A stretch of 64,000 nucleotides of DNA. Origin: Pyrrhosoma nymphula. Its lineage: Eukaryota > Arthropoda > Insecta > Odonata > Coenagrionidae. Where the stretch lies: positions 46,079,164-46,143,163 of the forward strand of contig OY754337.1 in assembly GCA_963573305.1 (NCBI GenBank). The letters are read 5' to 3'. Under the pieces are notes generated by a model that saw nothing but the letters and a program-made list of their open reading frames with translations, was not told the origin of the DNA and searched no databases. Below, one piece after another: positions 33,668-45,540 of this stretch; position 1 is the stretch's first letter; each line of letters starts with the position of its first letter. The translations under genes and the position numbers were made by a program.

Positions 33668-35855
33668 TCAATGTGCCATCACCATATTAGTCATCAATAA
33701 TCAGATTGGTTAGACGCAGCTCTCCACTGAGTTCTTCTATTGACTAATCTCTTCATTTGTACGTATTTCTTCTCTTTCACATCCTTCATTACTTGTTCCA
33801 AATATCTCACACGAGGCCTTCCTTTGCCATTTTTCCCGTTCACTTGTCCTTCAACGATTGTCTTTATCAGGCCATTATGTCTCATGATGTGGCCGATTAG
33901 GTTGTCCCGTCTTCTTCTTAAGGTATTCAGAAGACTTCCCTTCCTCCACTCTTCTTAGGACTTCCTCGTTACTTACTCAGTCGATCCATTTTATCTTCAT
34001 CATTCTTCTGTAACACCACATGTGGAATGCTTCCACCCTTTTCTTTTCCGCTACTGTCATTGCCCATGCCTCACTGCCATATAGAAACACGCTCCAGATG
34101 TACGTTCTGATGAATTGTTGCCTTACTTCTACGCTTGTATTTCCAGCGGTAAGTAGATTCTTCTTTTGATAGAATGCCCTCTTTGCCTGGGCTATTCTGT
34201 TATTACTTTCTTGCACCGTCCATCGTTGGTTACTCGGCTTCCAAGGTAACAGAACTCTTTCCCCACTTCCAGTGTTTGTTTTCCTAGTTAAACGTTGGTT
34301 TTGGCCTCTTCTCTCTTGCTTCACACCAGTATCTTAGCCTTCATTCCATTGATATTCAGATTATATCTGGCCAATGCCTTTCCCGTGGTTATTGCAGTCA
34401 TATTCAGATCCCTCTCTGTCTCTGCTATGAGTGCTATGTTGTCAGCGAATAGAAGCATGCTAATTTTTTTCTCCATGGGTATTCACCCCAGAGGCACTCT
34501 TTGATTTCATTGACGGCTCTCTTAATTTAAACATTAAAAATTGCAGGAGACAGTGCACCGTCTTGTCTCACTCCTTTCCTTATTCTTGCTTCTCCACAGC
34601 TGGGTCCAGAGTTAATGACAGCTACTTGGTTTTTATATAAACCGTGGATAATTCTTCGATCATTGTAGGACACTCCAATTCCTTTCAGAATGCCAAGCAT
34701 TGAATTCCAATCCACTTTGTCGAAAGCCTTCTCTAAATTAAAAAATTCAATGGACGTCGGTTTGTTCTTCATTCTCTTCTCTATGAGCAGCCTAACGGCC
34801 GGTATTGCTTCTCTTGTGCCCTTACTTTACTTGAATCCAAATTAATCTTCATCCAGGAATTCCTCTGCTTTTCGCTCCAATCTTCTGTAGATGCTCCTTG
34901 TCAATATCTTCGATGCATGTATTTCCAGTCTTATAGTCCTAATATTTTCGCATTTCTCATCTCTCTTCTTTTAGGGAATAGAAATGATGATGTTTTTCTC
35001 GAAGTCCCTGGGTATTTCTCCTGTTAGACATGTCGCAGATGGTTTTGCAAAGAACGGCTAGTGTCTTCTCTACTGCTTTTTTAATTACTTCTGCAGGAAT
35101 GTCATCAATTCCAGAAGCCTTATTGATGCGAAGGTCCCTTACTGCTGCGTCAAATTCCGATCTTAATATTGATGCTCCCATATCATCTTCTTCGACTTCG
35201 CTTTCCTCTTCGATCACTGTCGTTCTGAGATTGTTTCCGTTGTATAACTCTTCCAGATATTATTTTCATCTCTTCACTTTGTCCTCATTTTCAATCAAAA
35301 GTTCTCCATTTTTGTCCCTTATGGCATTGCATCCTGCGCTCAGTTCCTTGAAGTGGTTCCTCACTATCCTATAGGCAGATTCCACATTTCCAAGTGCAAG
35401 GTTGTTTTGTACATCTTCGCATAGGTTTTTCATCCACATTCTCTATCTTTTTTGGCTTTGCGACTTATTTCGTTCCTTATTCTTTTGTGAAAAAGCTGCC
35501 CTTCTTCAGTTTTCTCATTCTTGTACTTTCTTCTTTCTTCAATTAGGTCTAAGAATTCTTTCGTGATCCATGGCTTCTTCTTACCATCTTTTCTTTTTCA
35601 AAGATCTTCCTTTGCGGCTTCCTGTAGTCCACATGTAATGTTCTCCCATTGCTATTCCACTGATTTCTCAGTCAGGTCTTCGCCTATGTTGTTCCCCACT
35701 GCTTTTTGAAATGCCTGCTAATGCTGAGCCTCCTTCATTTTTTCTACTCGCCATGTGTTCTGCAATGTTCTCTTCAATTTCTTCATTTTTAGATGGCATT
35801 TAATCATCAGTAATCACATTACCAAATAAAAATACCAAACACGTCAATGTGCCAT
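33668..35855. repeat. 12-bp target-site duplication of the LINE
   Basis: TCAATGTGCCAT occurs at 33668-33679 and 35844-35855, bracketing the LINE exactly. A variable duplication of this size is typical of target-primed reverse transcription. Confidence 0.85.
33680..35843 (-). pseudogene. 5'-truncated LINE reverse transcriptase inside the hAT
   Basis: The minus strand starts within the region after the endonuclease (KNEEIEENIAEHMASRK) and continues through INKASGIDDIPAEVIKK, then the RT blocks FFNLEKAFDKVDWN and GVRQDGALSPAIFN. The catalytic box reads LLFADNIALIAE (about 34430-34465), with N for the second Asp of FADD. The C-terminal region reads YGSEAWAMTVAEKKRVEAF, then the GKGRPRVRYLEQV motif, ending ASNQSDY at 33694. 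It resembles arthropod RTE-like endonuclease-reverse transcriptases. Several frameshifts and the altered FADD make it dead. The 2.16-kb length shows 5' truncation. Confidence 0.88.
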
Positions 35856-36424
35856 TATGGAAAATTAAGTTTAAGAGTAGTAACTTAGGGGTTAAAGAAA
35901 GATTTTCTAACTACTCCCCGTCAACTTTAAAGGCAATGCTAAAGATTCCCTATGATGGTTTAATTTAATCTCCCCTTGGACATCACTTACATTAGTCAAA
36001 ATTGCCACAGCTTTTGCCTTCAGAGGCCTGTGATTACTTAAACCACTACCTCCAGATAAATTATAAGCAATATGCCAGTGACACTAGAAATATCTCTTAC
36101 TTTATTCACAGAAGTGGTGAGGGTATACCAGTGATGCCCTAATTACGTTAATAGGCGTGATAGTTTTCCTTGTTTGCTCCAACCAGTGAAAAAATGACCA
36201 CACGTTTGATTAGTTCTTGAACCTATGTGAAGCCTTCTACAGTAATATACGGTAAGCGTAAAAATAATAGGGTGCGAAATATTTGCACGTGAATATGACA
36301 TTTAAGTTCTGAATAACTGCTACACTCAAGGCGAATTATGTCAAAGATAGGTTAGAAGTTAAGGTTACGCATACTCAGTCCCTCGTTTTCTTTTCTCCAC
36401 CGTGTCCTATTGAGTCTGCGTTGA
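35856..36424. other. Non-coding interior of the hAT between LINE and right arm
   Basis: AT-rich, no recognisable exon. It should hold the transposase promoter and 5' exon if the gene reads on the minus strand. Confidence 0.4.
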
Positions 36425-37372
36425 ATTAAACACTAGTGATGTTTTTATGTTGTTCTCATAAAATTTAATGTCTTAATTTTCCATGTTACTATAGACATTT
36501 ATTTTCATTATTTTACCAAGAGCACAACTAACAGTAATGATTTCCTCAGTATGAAATCTAATTTTTGTTTATTTTACGCAATTTCAGAATAACATATGTA
36601 ACTTTTTATGCATAGAAATTTGGAAATGTATTTGCTAATTTTGCTGTCCGCAAACTGTGGTTGATATTGTTGAAAAATAAAGTTACTGACTAAAAATTCT
36701 TTACTTTGAATAAAAATACTTAATGAAGTAGCTTTCCCTGAAGTAGTATAGCGCAGATCGTCCAAATAAGAGTATCTGCTCATGCTCTAAGTCCTGCAAG
36801 CCACCCCGATGGCGTGGCAGAAAGGAGACTTTGGCCTTTTATGTGTATTTGAGAATTTCCAAGGCATAAGTCAAATGTTAGGTGGTCAAATGGCCACCGC
36901 TTGGCATTCATCCAACTCCCTCTAAAATCCCAATACTCAAGGCACAGCGGGTAGTGTTAACCATGTGCGTCGTGCGTACCTAAGCCGTCGAATGAACAGC
37001 TGTAGTCATCGAGGTGGGTACTCGGATACTCGCCTAGCCGAGGTTCTCGTATTCGGGAGTATTCAACCAGGTATTCAAGTATTCGATGAGGCGCTGAGGT
37101 TGTTGTTTTTGTATTCATTCGGGTACTCATCCACTCGTCGAGGTATTCAAGTACTCGTTTGGGTACTCATGGTATTCATTTATTCATTCTGGTACTCATA
37201 TACTCATCGAGGTACTCATGTACTCATTCAGCTACTCATGTATTCATTCGGGTATTCATCTACTCATCGAGGTACTCATGTATTCATTCAGCTACTCAGG
37301 CATTCGGCGAGTACCCATGTATTCATTCGGGTACTCAAATACCTATGAGTGAATACATTTGGCGCACTCCTA
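36425..37372. repeat. Right terminal inverted repeat of the hAT
   Basis: Reverse complement of 30740-31455, except that 36543-36787 (about 245 bp, AT-rich, containing TCATGCTC at its end) replaces about 9 bp of the left arm. The 20-bp subrepeats occupy about 37105-37340. Confidence 0.88.
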
Positions 37373-37380
37373 CTACCAGG

Positions 37381-37607
37381 ACACTTAGATTTACCATGAT
37401 TTCGGCTGGGGCTTATAACAGAGAATGCCCCTTCAAGCTTGAGCCCGTAGCCGTGGCCTCTGGATGGCACACAAGGGCAGCTATTCCATCACCAAGAGAG
37501 AAGAATTAGACATGGACACAAGAAGAAAGCAAAGATGAGTTCATTCACACAGAGAGTCGGACAGAGATAGGAACATGAACTGAAGAGGAAAAGAGCCGGT
37601 TCGGCCA
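37381..37607. other. Former 5' flank of SINE copy A
   Basis: Begins where the pre-insertion SINE head would continue (ACACTTAGATTTACC...). No gene; a 60-codon minus frame is without match. Confidence 0.4.
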
Positions 37608-37612
37608 TACAT

Positions 37613-37886
37613 TTCGTTCACTCACTCACACACCGCCATAAGGCGAATAAATAATTAATAATTTGAACAGAAGGTGAAAGAAAGAGATAGGAATCAATCG
37701 GGAGGTTCCGGGTTCGAGTCCCGGCCACGGCACATTTTTACCCTCTGATTTCTCGGCTTTACCATCTTCCACATCACCAGTGTCTTCGTCCAATTTTAGT
37801 TACATATTTCCTATCTCTTTCTTTCACCTTCTGTTCAAATTATTAATTATGTATTCGCCTTATGGTGGTGTGTGAGTGAGTGAACG
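37613..37886 (+). repeat. Foldback around SINE copy B
   Basis: Arms 37613-37692 and 37809-37886 are inverted repeats of ~80 bp (TTCGTTCACTCACTCACAC ... GTGTGAGTGAGTGAACGA), nearly perfect. Between them is a truncated SINE: B box GGTTCGAGTCCCGG (about 37711-37724) and body. The left arm is a reversed copy of the SINE's own 3' part, so this is a SINE joined to its inverted tail, the same topology as PLE-1. Confidence 0.85.
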
Positions 37887-40800
37887 ATATGTATATATAT
37901 ATAAATAAATGCAAATTTTCCCCACATTTTACCCATTCTTTCATGTACCATAAGCTTGTTTCTAGTTCAATTTGAAAATAAAACGTAGAGATGTATGAGC
38001 TAGTGGTTCATACCAAATGGAGAATATTTTGCTCTAAAAAAGCCAGAATATGAATGCAATGATATTTAAGTCGTATGACTGTGGAACCACCTTTGTTCTC
38101 CTCTTAATTCCACTTTCTTACCCCTCTACCATGATAGGAAGGCAAATGTGTATTACCATGTCCCTTCTTTTCCCTCCTCACGTCCGTATTCATTTTACAT
38201 CCCTATCTACAAGGAAACCTTCGGCAATGAATCTACAAAACAGATCGTCATGAACGCAATCCTTTTCCCAGGTTTCTCTGCCCTAGACCAGCCTTTTTCT
38301 AGTGCCGTTCACTCCTAGTTGAGCCAAAGGCCAATTTGGAGGAGGTAAGGACATCGGAACTTCTAGTCCGAAGGACTAGCCAGTTCATGAACAAGAGCAG
38401 AAATAAAACTAGATTACCAAACAGACGCAGTTACCACTAGACGTCACACATGGAAGTGGGAAAGACGGAATATAGATAAAAGATGTGAGAGAAAGCACTC
38501 GTAAAACCCGAATTTCAGTTGAAAAGGCGAAATTAGTTTCTCCTAAAGAAATGACGCATACATACAATTCACTCAATTGGGTACAGAGGAGTTAAGTTCC
38601 AGAAGTAGACATTGAACTTTAAGATTAATTTGTTTACTTGCTTATTCCACCCCCTACTCTAAAAATGACATGCTAAATTTATAATTTAGCAAAGCAAAAA
38701 TAATTAACTAACCGCGGAAAAAATTAAAAAAGACATATTTAAATAAAATCATTCATTAATGAAGGTTTCTAGTCTGGTGCTAGTATACTTTATAAAATAA
38801 ATGAATTTTCCTGAAATTAATTTTCTAAATTTAAATTAACTTAACTTTCAACTACGCGGGCGGAAAAATTACGTTTTTTCTGCCGGGAGCGGTATAAGCT
38901 TATCATTTGCCCACAATAAAGAGAGACTGGAAAAACCTAAATCCTACATATCTTCCATCCTATTATCATTGATTTCACATATCTACTAATTTTATTAATT
39001 GATTTCACAACAATTGATCATTTTCAACAATTGATCAAATTCATTTATAGTTTTGACATGACTAACTATGACCACTTTTCTTGTATTGGATTTTTTTGTT
39101 GGAACAACAAGAAATTTACTTAAAGAAAATTTCATTCCCATTTCTTATTCGTCCAAGATCATTTTTCCTGTTAAATATAACTGTATCTCGGATATGAAGT
39201 GTAGCAAATTTTCTGAATGTGATTTTTCCAACAGTAGGTTTAGAGTGATTGAAAGTATTCCACTTCAACAGCTATAAACATATGTCTTCAACCTTAGGCA
39301 TATACGTTTATGGTACGCATGACTAATATTTTATGTTAATCTTGACATGTGATCATTAAACTGCCCTTATTGCCAAGTTGTGTACTTTATCCTTCAAACC
39401 ATTTCAAGGACTTACTGTACGAGAAGAGAAAAAAAATATGCAATGGTGATAATCTTCTATAGTGTTGCATAATTGAAAACTCAATTTATTTGTTTAAATT
39501 TATGCACTAGGATGTTTCAATTTCGAAAAGTAATGCAAGAATATGATTCGCCCTATACTTTTGGCTGAGAACGCAAATTGTACTACAAATACGCCTTTAT
39601 AGGTACGACATATAAATTCACAATTAATAAATGCTTGCATATAGGTATTTCTACATTATCTAATCTACTTATGATTCCCTCATCTTTTCCTTGGAATAGC
39701 GTTTAGTTAAGTTTTTCAACGAAAATTAGCAGCAATAAATGTATCGTATAGCTGCGAAATGGCAACTTAAGAGAAATTAAAAGTTTTTGAAAATATGTTT
39801 TTCCCCTAACGTAGTCCCTTTCTAGACTTGTATACAATAAATGCATAGTTAATGACTGAAGGTGTACATTATGTTTCCAGTAGTTTATCACATACCAGTA
39901 CACAGAAAAAAGGCTTGTGGGGAGCCCAATGTTTACCTGATGACGAAGCATTGGTCCGAGCATCAGCTGACCTCATTCTTGAGCACCTGGGACGCTGACG
40001 CGTAAGATTCACTCAAAATATGTATTTGCTAACTTGTCTCCCGTATCACAAAATTGGTATTCATAATACTTGAAAAGAATGTAGGTACCCCCCTAAGTAT
40101 TTTGTAACATATTTAGTGGAGTATATTTTGCTTTAATTCACCTCAAATTGAGTTTAACCAAAAGGTCGACAAAGCTTATGGGGAACAATGGAAATAAGAT
40201 TCATATTAATATAATAATGTTTCACGAACTAATCTAAATCCAAGTAACTTTCAACTATAGGTAAATAATTTTGCTATACATTTTATTGGAAATATTTCTT
40301 ACCAACAATATGCGAACAGTTGAAAAGTTGAGGATACTTTTTAAAATACTGCGCGGTTGCCGAATCGTGGCTGATGATGTTCAAATTTCTTCCGATACTT
40401 TCCACCTCTTCCTTACTTCTGCTGGTTTAGCAAGTTAAATGAAACGCTCCTTAGTTTTTTTAAATGTGTGCCACACCAAATTTTTGGGTATCTTCAACAT
40501 TTTGTTTCTATGCGCGATCGTATCCAATCGTATTTTCCAAGTCATTCCCATAAATACCCATAACTATTCTATATTCAGTGCCTATGGACATTTTCTTGAA
40601 TTTGGAATAAACTCAATAATTATGAAGTAATGTAGAAGAACCACAATTAATAGCGTAATGGAATGATTCACAATAAAAATAGTTTAATTACCAGTCGATC
40701 TCTGAATTAACAATGGACTTTGAAAATTGTGTAGAGCAATGTTCCAAAAATCAGAGACTACGAGTATTCTATGCATACACGAAATCAATTTCTTATTTAT

Positions 40801-41102
40801 AGCATAAAGAATAGAAAAACTTCAATTAAGCCAAAGTAAAGTGGTATAGAAATCGTCAAATATTTACTCATCATCGACGCGAAATGGCTAACACTTTTTT
40901 GGTAACTAGACCTGATATTCAACATCTATCACTGTGGGGTGATAATCAGTAATGTGTATGAAAACGTGAAAGATAACGACCACCAGGATAAGATGACTAA
41001 ATACCGTTATGGGTTTATCTACATCTTCACTGCGAGGATTCAAGGCTTTCATTTGTTAAATCCGGGCCTTCCCTGAATTTCTCTGAAGAGGGGATATTCC
41101 CT
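37887..41102. other. AT-rich stretch, nothing recognised
   Basis: A (TA)n run follows the SINE at about 37891-37905. Open frames are all under 90 codons with no domains. Confidence 0.4.
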
Positions 41103-41744
41103 TTAACCCGGGAGTGGTCACTAAGCTACCTATCACGCGAGCGGTCGCGTGTGAGACTTTTTCTAACACTCAGGTATATCATTGATTATCTATCATAGAG
41201 CGTTTATTGGCAATATATTACACTACATTTAGATTTAATTTATTTCTCTTAATGTACATTTGAAACATTGATTCCCTCATATACACAATTGCTGATACAA
41301 TTAAGTACTCATTGCAACGTTTACTGGCGATGATATCGTTGAGTATCAATGAAGAAAATTACCATTCTCAAGCTGAAATATTTATTTGTGAGGACATACA
41401 TTCTCATTACTCATACATTTGCATTAAAATATCTGCTCTACACGAAATGAATCAACTTTGCCCGCATATTGCGAAAGTGTAACGCAACTGAGTGATACAA
41501 AAACACTAACGTCAGTGGTCGCGCGATAAGAAAAAGTCTCACACCTTGTAGCCGACGGTATCAGACATATCATTACATAGGTGCGGACGCTTCACTTATA
41601 CTTTTTGAGACGGTCGGTCAATAGGAAGAGATAAAAAGTCAGTTAGAATGCAAGGAAACTTATTCTAACTCATGATTACAAAGTGAGCACAAGTTTAAAT
41701 TTGGCGTGAGAGAAAACCTTATAGAGCGACCAATGGCGGGTTAA
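41103..41744. mobile_element. piggyBac-like MITE, 642 bp
   Basis: TTAA at both ends with terminal inverted repeats TTAACCCGGGAGTGGTCAC (left) and TTAACCCGCCATTGGTCGC (right, complement), about 15 of 19 positions alike. A second inverted pair lies inside: GTGAGACTTTTTCT (about 41151-41164) and AGAAAAAGTCTCAC (about 41529-41542). There is no coding capacity. TTAA plus CCC-starting repeats is the piggyBac pattern; the transposase source is not in the window. Confidence 0.78.
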
Positions 41745-44700
41745 GGAAGACGTACCAACCAGGTTTACTTCTGTATTTTTTTCATCTCAACAGTCCTATT
41801 ATCGTTAATTTTCTTCCAAAAATATTCATCGGCTTTCACTTCTTCCGTCGCAAAATGGTTAACAAATTACTCGCTTTATGAGTATATAGATTGAGACATT
41901 GGAGACATTGATAACATTATTAAATATACATTCATTAGTAGCTAGGTATCCTTAATCATTCTGGATATAGGTCTGATAATGGGCACGTAAGGAACTTCAG
42001 TTCTGAAAAATCCGTTTAATGCAGGTAAATGCCTGGTAAATGTAGCATTCCAGAAAGCAAAACTTAACTACATTGCAATATTAAGAAAATTACCATTCTC
42101 AAGCATTGAAATAACGGTTAAAGAAAATTGCGTCTATCCTAATCACCTTACTGGGATAAACATTTGGTACGTAAGTATGCACTTGAGTCTGCATATCACG
42201 TTTGTTGAAGCAAAAAACATATTAATGAGTGATCCACTAACTGCCTGAACGCGACTTTTAACATTTGCCGTTCACCATCGGTTTTGATGATAAATATTTC
42301 TTGATGCAATTCAGTCTGAGAAAATATCAAAATATTACAATAATTTGGCTAAAATGTCGAGTGTATTGTAGTTTTACAAATTTGAACATACTATATAATT
42401 ATCTGTACCGAATATTGGTAATAGAAAAGATACAAGTGGTAAGTTAAACAAAAAAATGATGTAGGAAAGTCTATAAAGGAATAAGGTGAGAATTAAGGAC
42501 TATATGAGTGGTAGTGGATGCTACATTCTATGGAAAAAAATTCTAAGCGACAGGTAGAAAAAGTAAGATGCTGCAAACAGAAAACATTTATGAATTTTTA
42601 AGAAGCAGGGATACCAGTGAAAAAATAGAGCTTTAAAAACCTATTCCAATAATAATGTTTAGGTATGGGGGTTTCTAGGAGAATAAGCAAACATTTAACA
42701 TACATACTACAATTTCTTAACCCTTTGCCGGAATATAGCTTTGGTGAGCAGAACGTATGATATACTGAATTTGAAAATCGCTGCACGCTCATTTATAAAA
42801 CCGATTTTGATAATTTTCCTGAGCGCAGATAACCAGAGCGGCTTTAGGAAAATATTTTTTAAAAGGAAGAGGTACACTTTAGCGCGCCGTGTTTTATGAG
42901 GGTGCAGTAATTAATTTCCATTGCTTACTTTCTTAAAACGTTTCAAAATTATCTTCCGCGTGAGAAAATCTCCGATGCCCTGGGCACAGAGGATAATATA
43001 GAATCCACCTATTAGCTCACATGAGAGAAGCGCACGTGAGAAAACTCACTGCCCCAGCACTCTACCCTTAATTGTCCTCAATTGATCATCCCTCTCTCGC
43101 ATGTTTTAAAATCCCCTGGAAGGCAAGAGAACTTTGACGTCAATAGCCTCGCATGCGTGTACGAAATAATAACTTTTTCTCAGTAAAAACAATGTTTTCA
43201 AGTTTTTCTACACAATAAGTTTTTTTTCAAGACAAAATCTTGCTTGAACGTGTCCTTTCATTTCCCCTCCTTACAATTCAAAAGGGTACCACTAAACTAG
43301 TTATACGGCTAAATATAGTATCATGTTTTGACTCTATACTATTATCGACTGTTCACGGAAGTAAGTTTGCATCATGGGGTAAGGATTGGAAGATAGCTGC
43401 CATGAATCGGGTTTTAAACATACTTATTACCAAAGAATAGAGCTAGCCAGGGCAGTTGAAACCCTGTTATTTTTCATAACGGCGAAGAATTTCCGAATAT
43501 ACGCATTCGTATCTCATTAGCTGCATCTCTTTCAATTTAGTGGATGAACCTTCAAATAAATAGGGTTATTATTGATACGAGTAAACTGTAACGGAATATT
43601 ATTGCAAACTATGATTAACGAGAGAAAAACCTGACCATTTCTGTAATAATATTTTCTCAAACCATGTGTTATAAGAGAGAAATATTTCATGACATGCGCA
43701 AATATATGCTACGAGAAACATGCTGTTTCCTTAGTAGTCTAAATGCATTTATTAAGATAGAATTATCAATTTGTACATATATTAAAATATAACAATAACA
43801 AGAAAACAATGGGTCTTCTTCAAAACAAGTGAATAAGACTTCGTAGGAATGGCCGTATTAAATCAGTTACCCGTTTCATTAACACGTTGAAGAATGTTTG
43901 TAGCTCAATAAATTTCCTTATCATTTCTATATTAAGTCAATATTTTGCGGAATCGTAATGAATAAAAAGAGAGCAAAGTTGCAAACACAGGTGCCTCAGC
44001 ATTTTGTTGTACGTATGCTAGCAGTTCCAGAATACTTGACCGCTTCCTCTGGTTCAACCGCTTCCAACTGGGTACACGTTTGGTGGTGTTTATGCAAAAA
44101 AGCTTAATAATGGCGGGAGTAATGCAAATATACTTTGATACTACGAGAGATCTAGCTGAAAACACAAACTGTACAAAATAAACTGATAACTGATAAAATG
44201 TAATATGAGCACTTTCAAGGTAAATGGACTATCAAAGGGGTGCGCGAAGTCGGAAAAGGTTTTTAACCGCTGTCTAATCGATCCCTCTCCTGCCGAACGT
44301 ACAATTTCGCCTCTTCTCACATTTACCTTTGACTTTGCTTACGTCACTCCCTCACACCCACCACCAACAGGTACGATCGCCCCTTTAAACCTTTCTCCCG
44401 ACCCCACTCTGTAAACTCCTCGTCCTACACATCCCATTCTTCGGTGAGTAAACTCAACAAAGCCACTCCCGCAAGCGAGCCCGTAATCCTCTTTCACCCC
44501 TCAGACTCTTCAACCACCCCGAATCCCACTTTCCATTTCTACTTGCCTCGCTTTCACTTTTGCCTCGATTTCGCTTCCCTGTCCGAAACCCACCACGATA
44601 TATAGTACATCTCTCAACCTTCGCCTGTCTCACTCTTTGGTTTTCGCGCTCCACCCAAGGATATCCCATGCTCCACTAAGTGTATCTTGATCGAGTTATG

Positions 44701-45173
44701 GGCGTGACCCTTGCAGTTTTCCGACTTGTTTTCCAAGATTCTTTTTTCCTTTCCCTGGGTTTCTTGATGGAGATGAAGCTTGAGCTTAAATATTGTGTGC
44801 AAACTCGTACGTAACAAATACTTCCTTTCGTTTTTCAATGCTTTCCGTGCTACCAACTAGTATCACCTAGTCTAGTATCACTCTAGAGCCTTCTACTTGT
44901 TTGAAAACCAACATAATAATAACACTGACCCATCGGACTTTGGACTGATTTAAACTTTTCTTTTACGTCAATGCTTTCTCGTATCTTTATGAAAATTTAA
45001 GGTTTCAGTCAATATTCAGCTCCAGTAAGAGAATTTAATAAGGTTAACAAAGAGCTAGGAGAAAAGAGAACACGTTCTTTTCCAACCTAAGTTACTGAAC
45101 TGTTGGCTAAATGGACAGTTAGCAACTCTTACCTCAATAAGCTGAAGTAGAGGAATAGAATTAAATAGGAATA
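41745..45173. other. AT-rich stretch; GC-richer patch at about 44280-44700
   Basis: No recognisable exon. The patch at 44280-44700 has overlapping frames on both strands without domains. Confidence 0.4.
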
Positions 45174-45540
45174 TTGTATTCAAAGAAAGAAACGGAAAAC
45201 AGGGAAGGAAACAGTGTATATCAGATTTCGTGTGATTGTAGCCAAGTCTACGTGGGAGAGACTGGAGGAACTATTGCTACGAGACTTAAAAGAATAGACA
45301 TTTCAGGCTTAGACAGCCCGAAAAATCTGCTTTTGCTGAACATAGCATTAGTCTTTACCACAGGATTAAATGGGATAGCGCCAAGGTTATTTGCCGTTCC
45401 GCCAGTTATTGGGATAGACTGGCAAAGGAAGCTACTGGGACCTGGCTGAAAAAGAAAAATTTTAATCGTGACGCTGGTTTTCATCGCAGCAACTCTTTCG
45501 ATTCCATTTTAAAGGTAATTCGGAAAAGTAAAACGATTAT
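45174..45540 (+). pseudogene. PLE GIY-YIG endonuclease fragment (PLE-3)
   Basis: The plus strand reads SVYQISCDCSQVYVGETGG and IATRLK (GIY-YIG N-terminal half). After a frameshift near 45290 it continues SAFAEHSISLYHRIKWDSAK, SYWDRLAKEATGTW, KNFNRDAGFHRSNSFDSILK, which is the standard PLE C-terminal order. A different family from PLE-1 and probably closer to PLE-2. No RT was recognised upstream and no hammerhead-like motif downstream. Confidence 0.82.

Larger units (their letters stand above)
30740..37372 (-). mobile_element. hAT transposon with long foldback-type inverted repeats, 6.6 kb
   Basis: Terminal TAGGAGTGCGCCAAATG at the left and its complement at the right, exact 8-bp duplication, and a hAT transposase inside. 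Unusually for hATs, the terminal inverted repeats are ~715 bp (left, 30740-31455) and ~948 bp (right, 36425-37372, including ~245 bp of extra DNA). A LINE (33680-35843) is inserted, so the ancestral hAT was about 4.5 kb. Long repeats containing subrepeats are a foldback hallmark; combined with hAT-length duplications this is a composite architecture. Confidence 0.9.
30732..37380. repeat. 8-bp target-site duplication CTACCAGG of the hAT element
   Basis: CTACCAGG is present at 30732-30739 and 37373-37380, immediately outside TAGGAGTGCGCC...GGCGCACTCCTA. The target lies in the tRNA-like head of SINE copy A. Confidence 0.93.
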
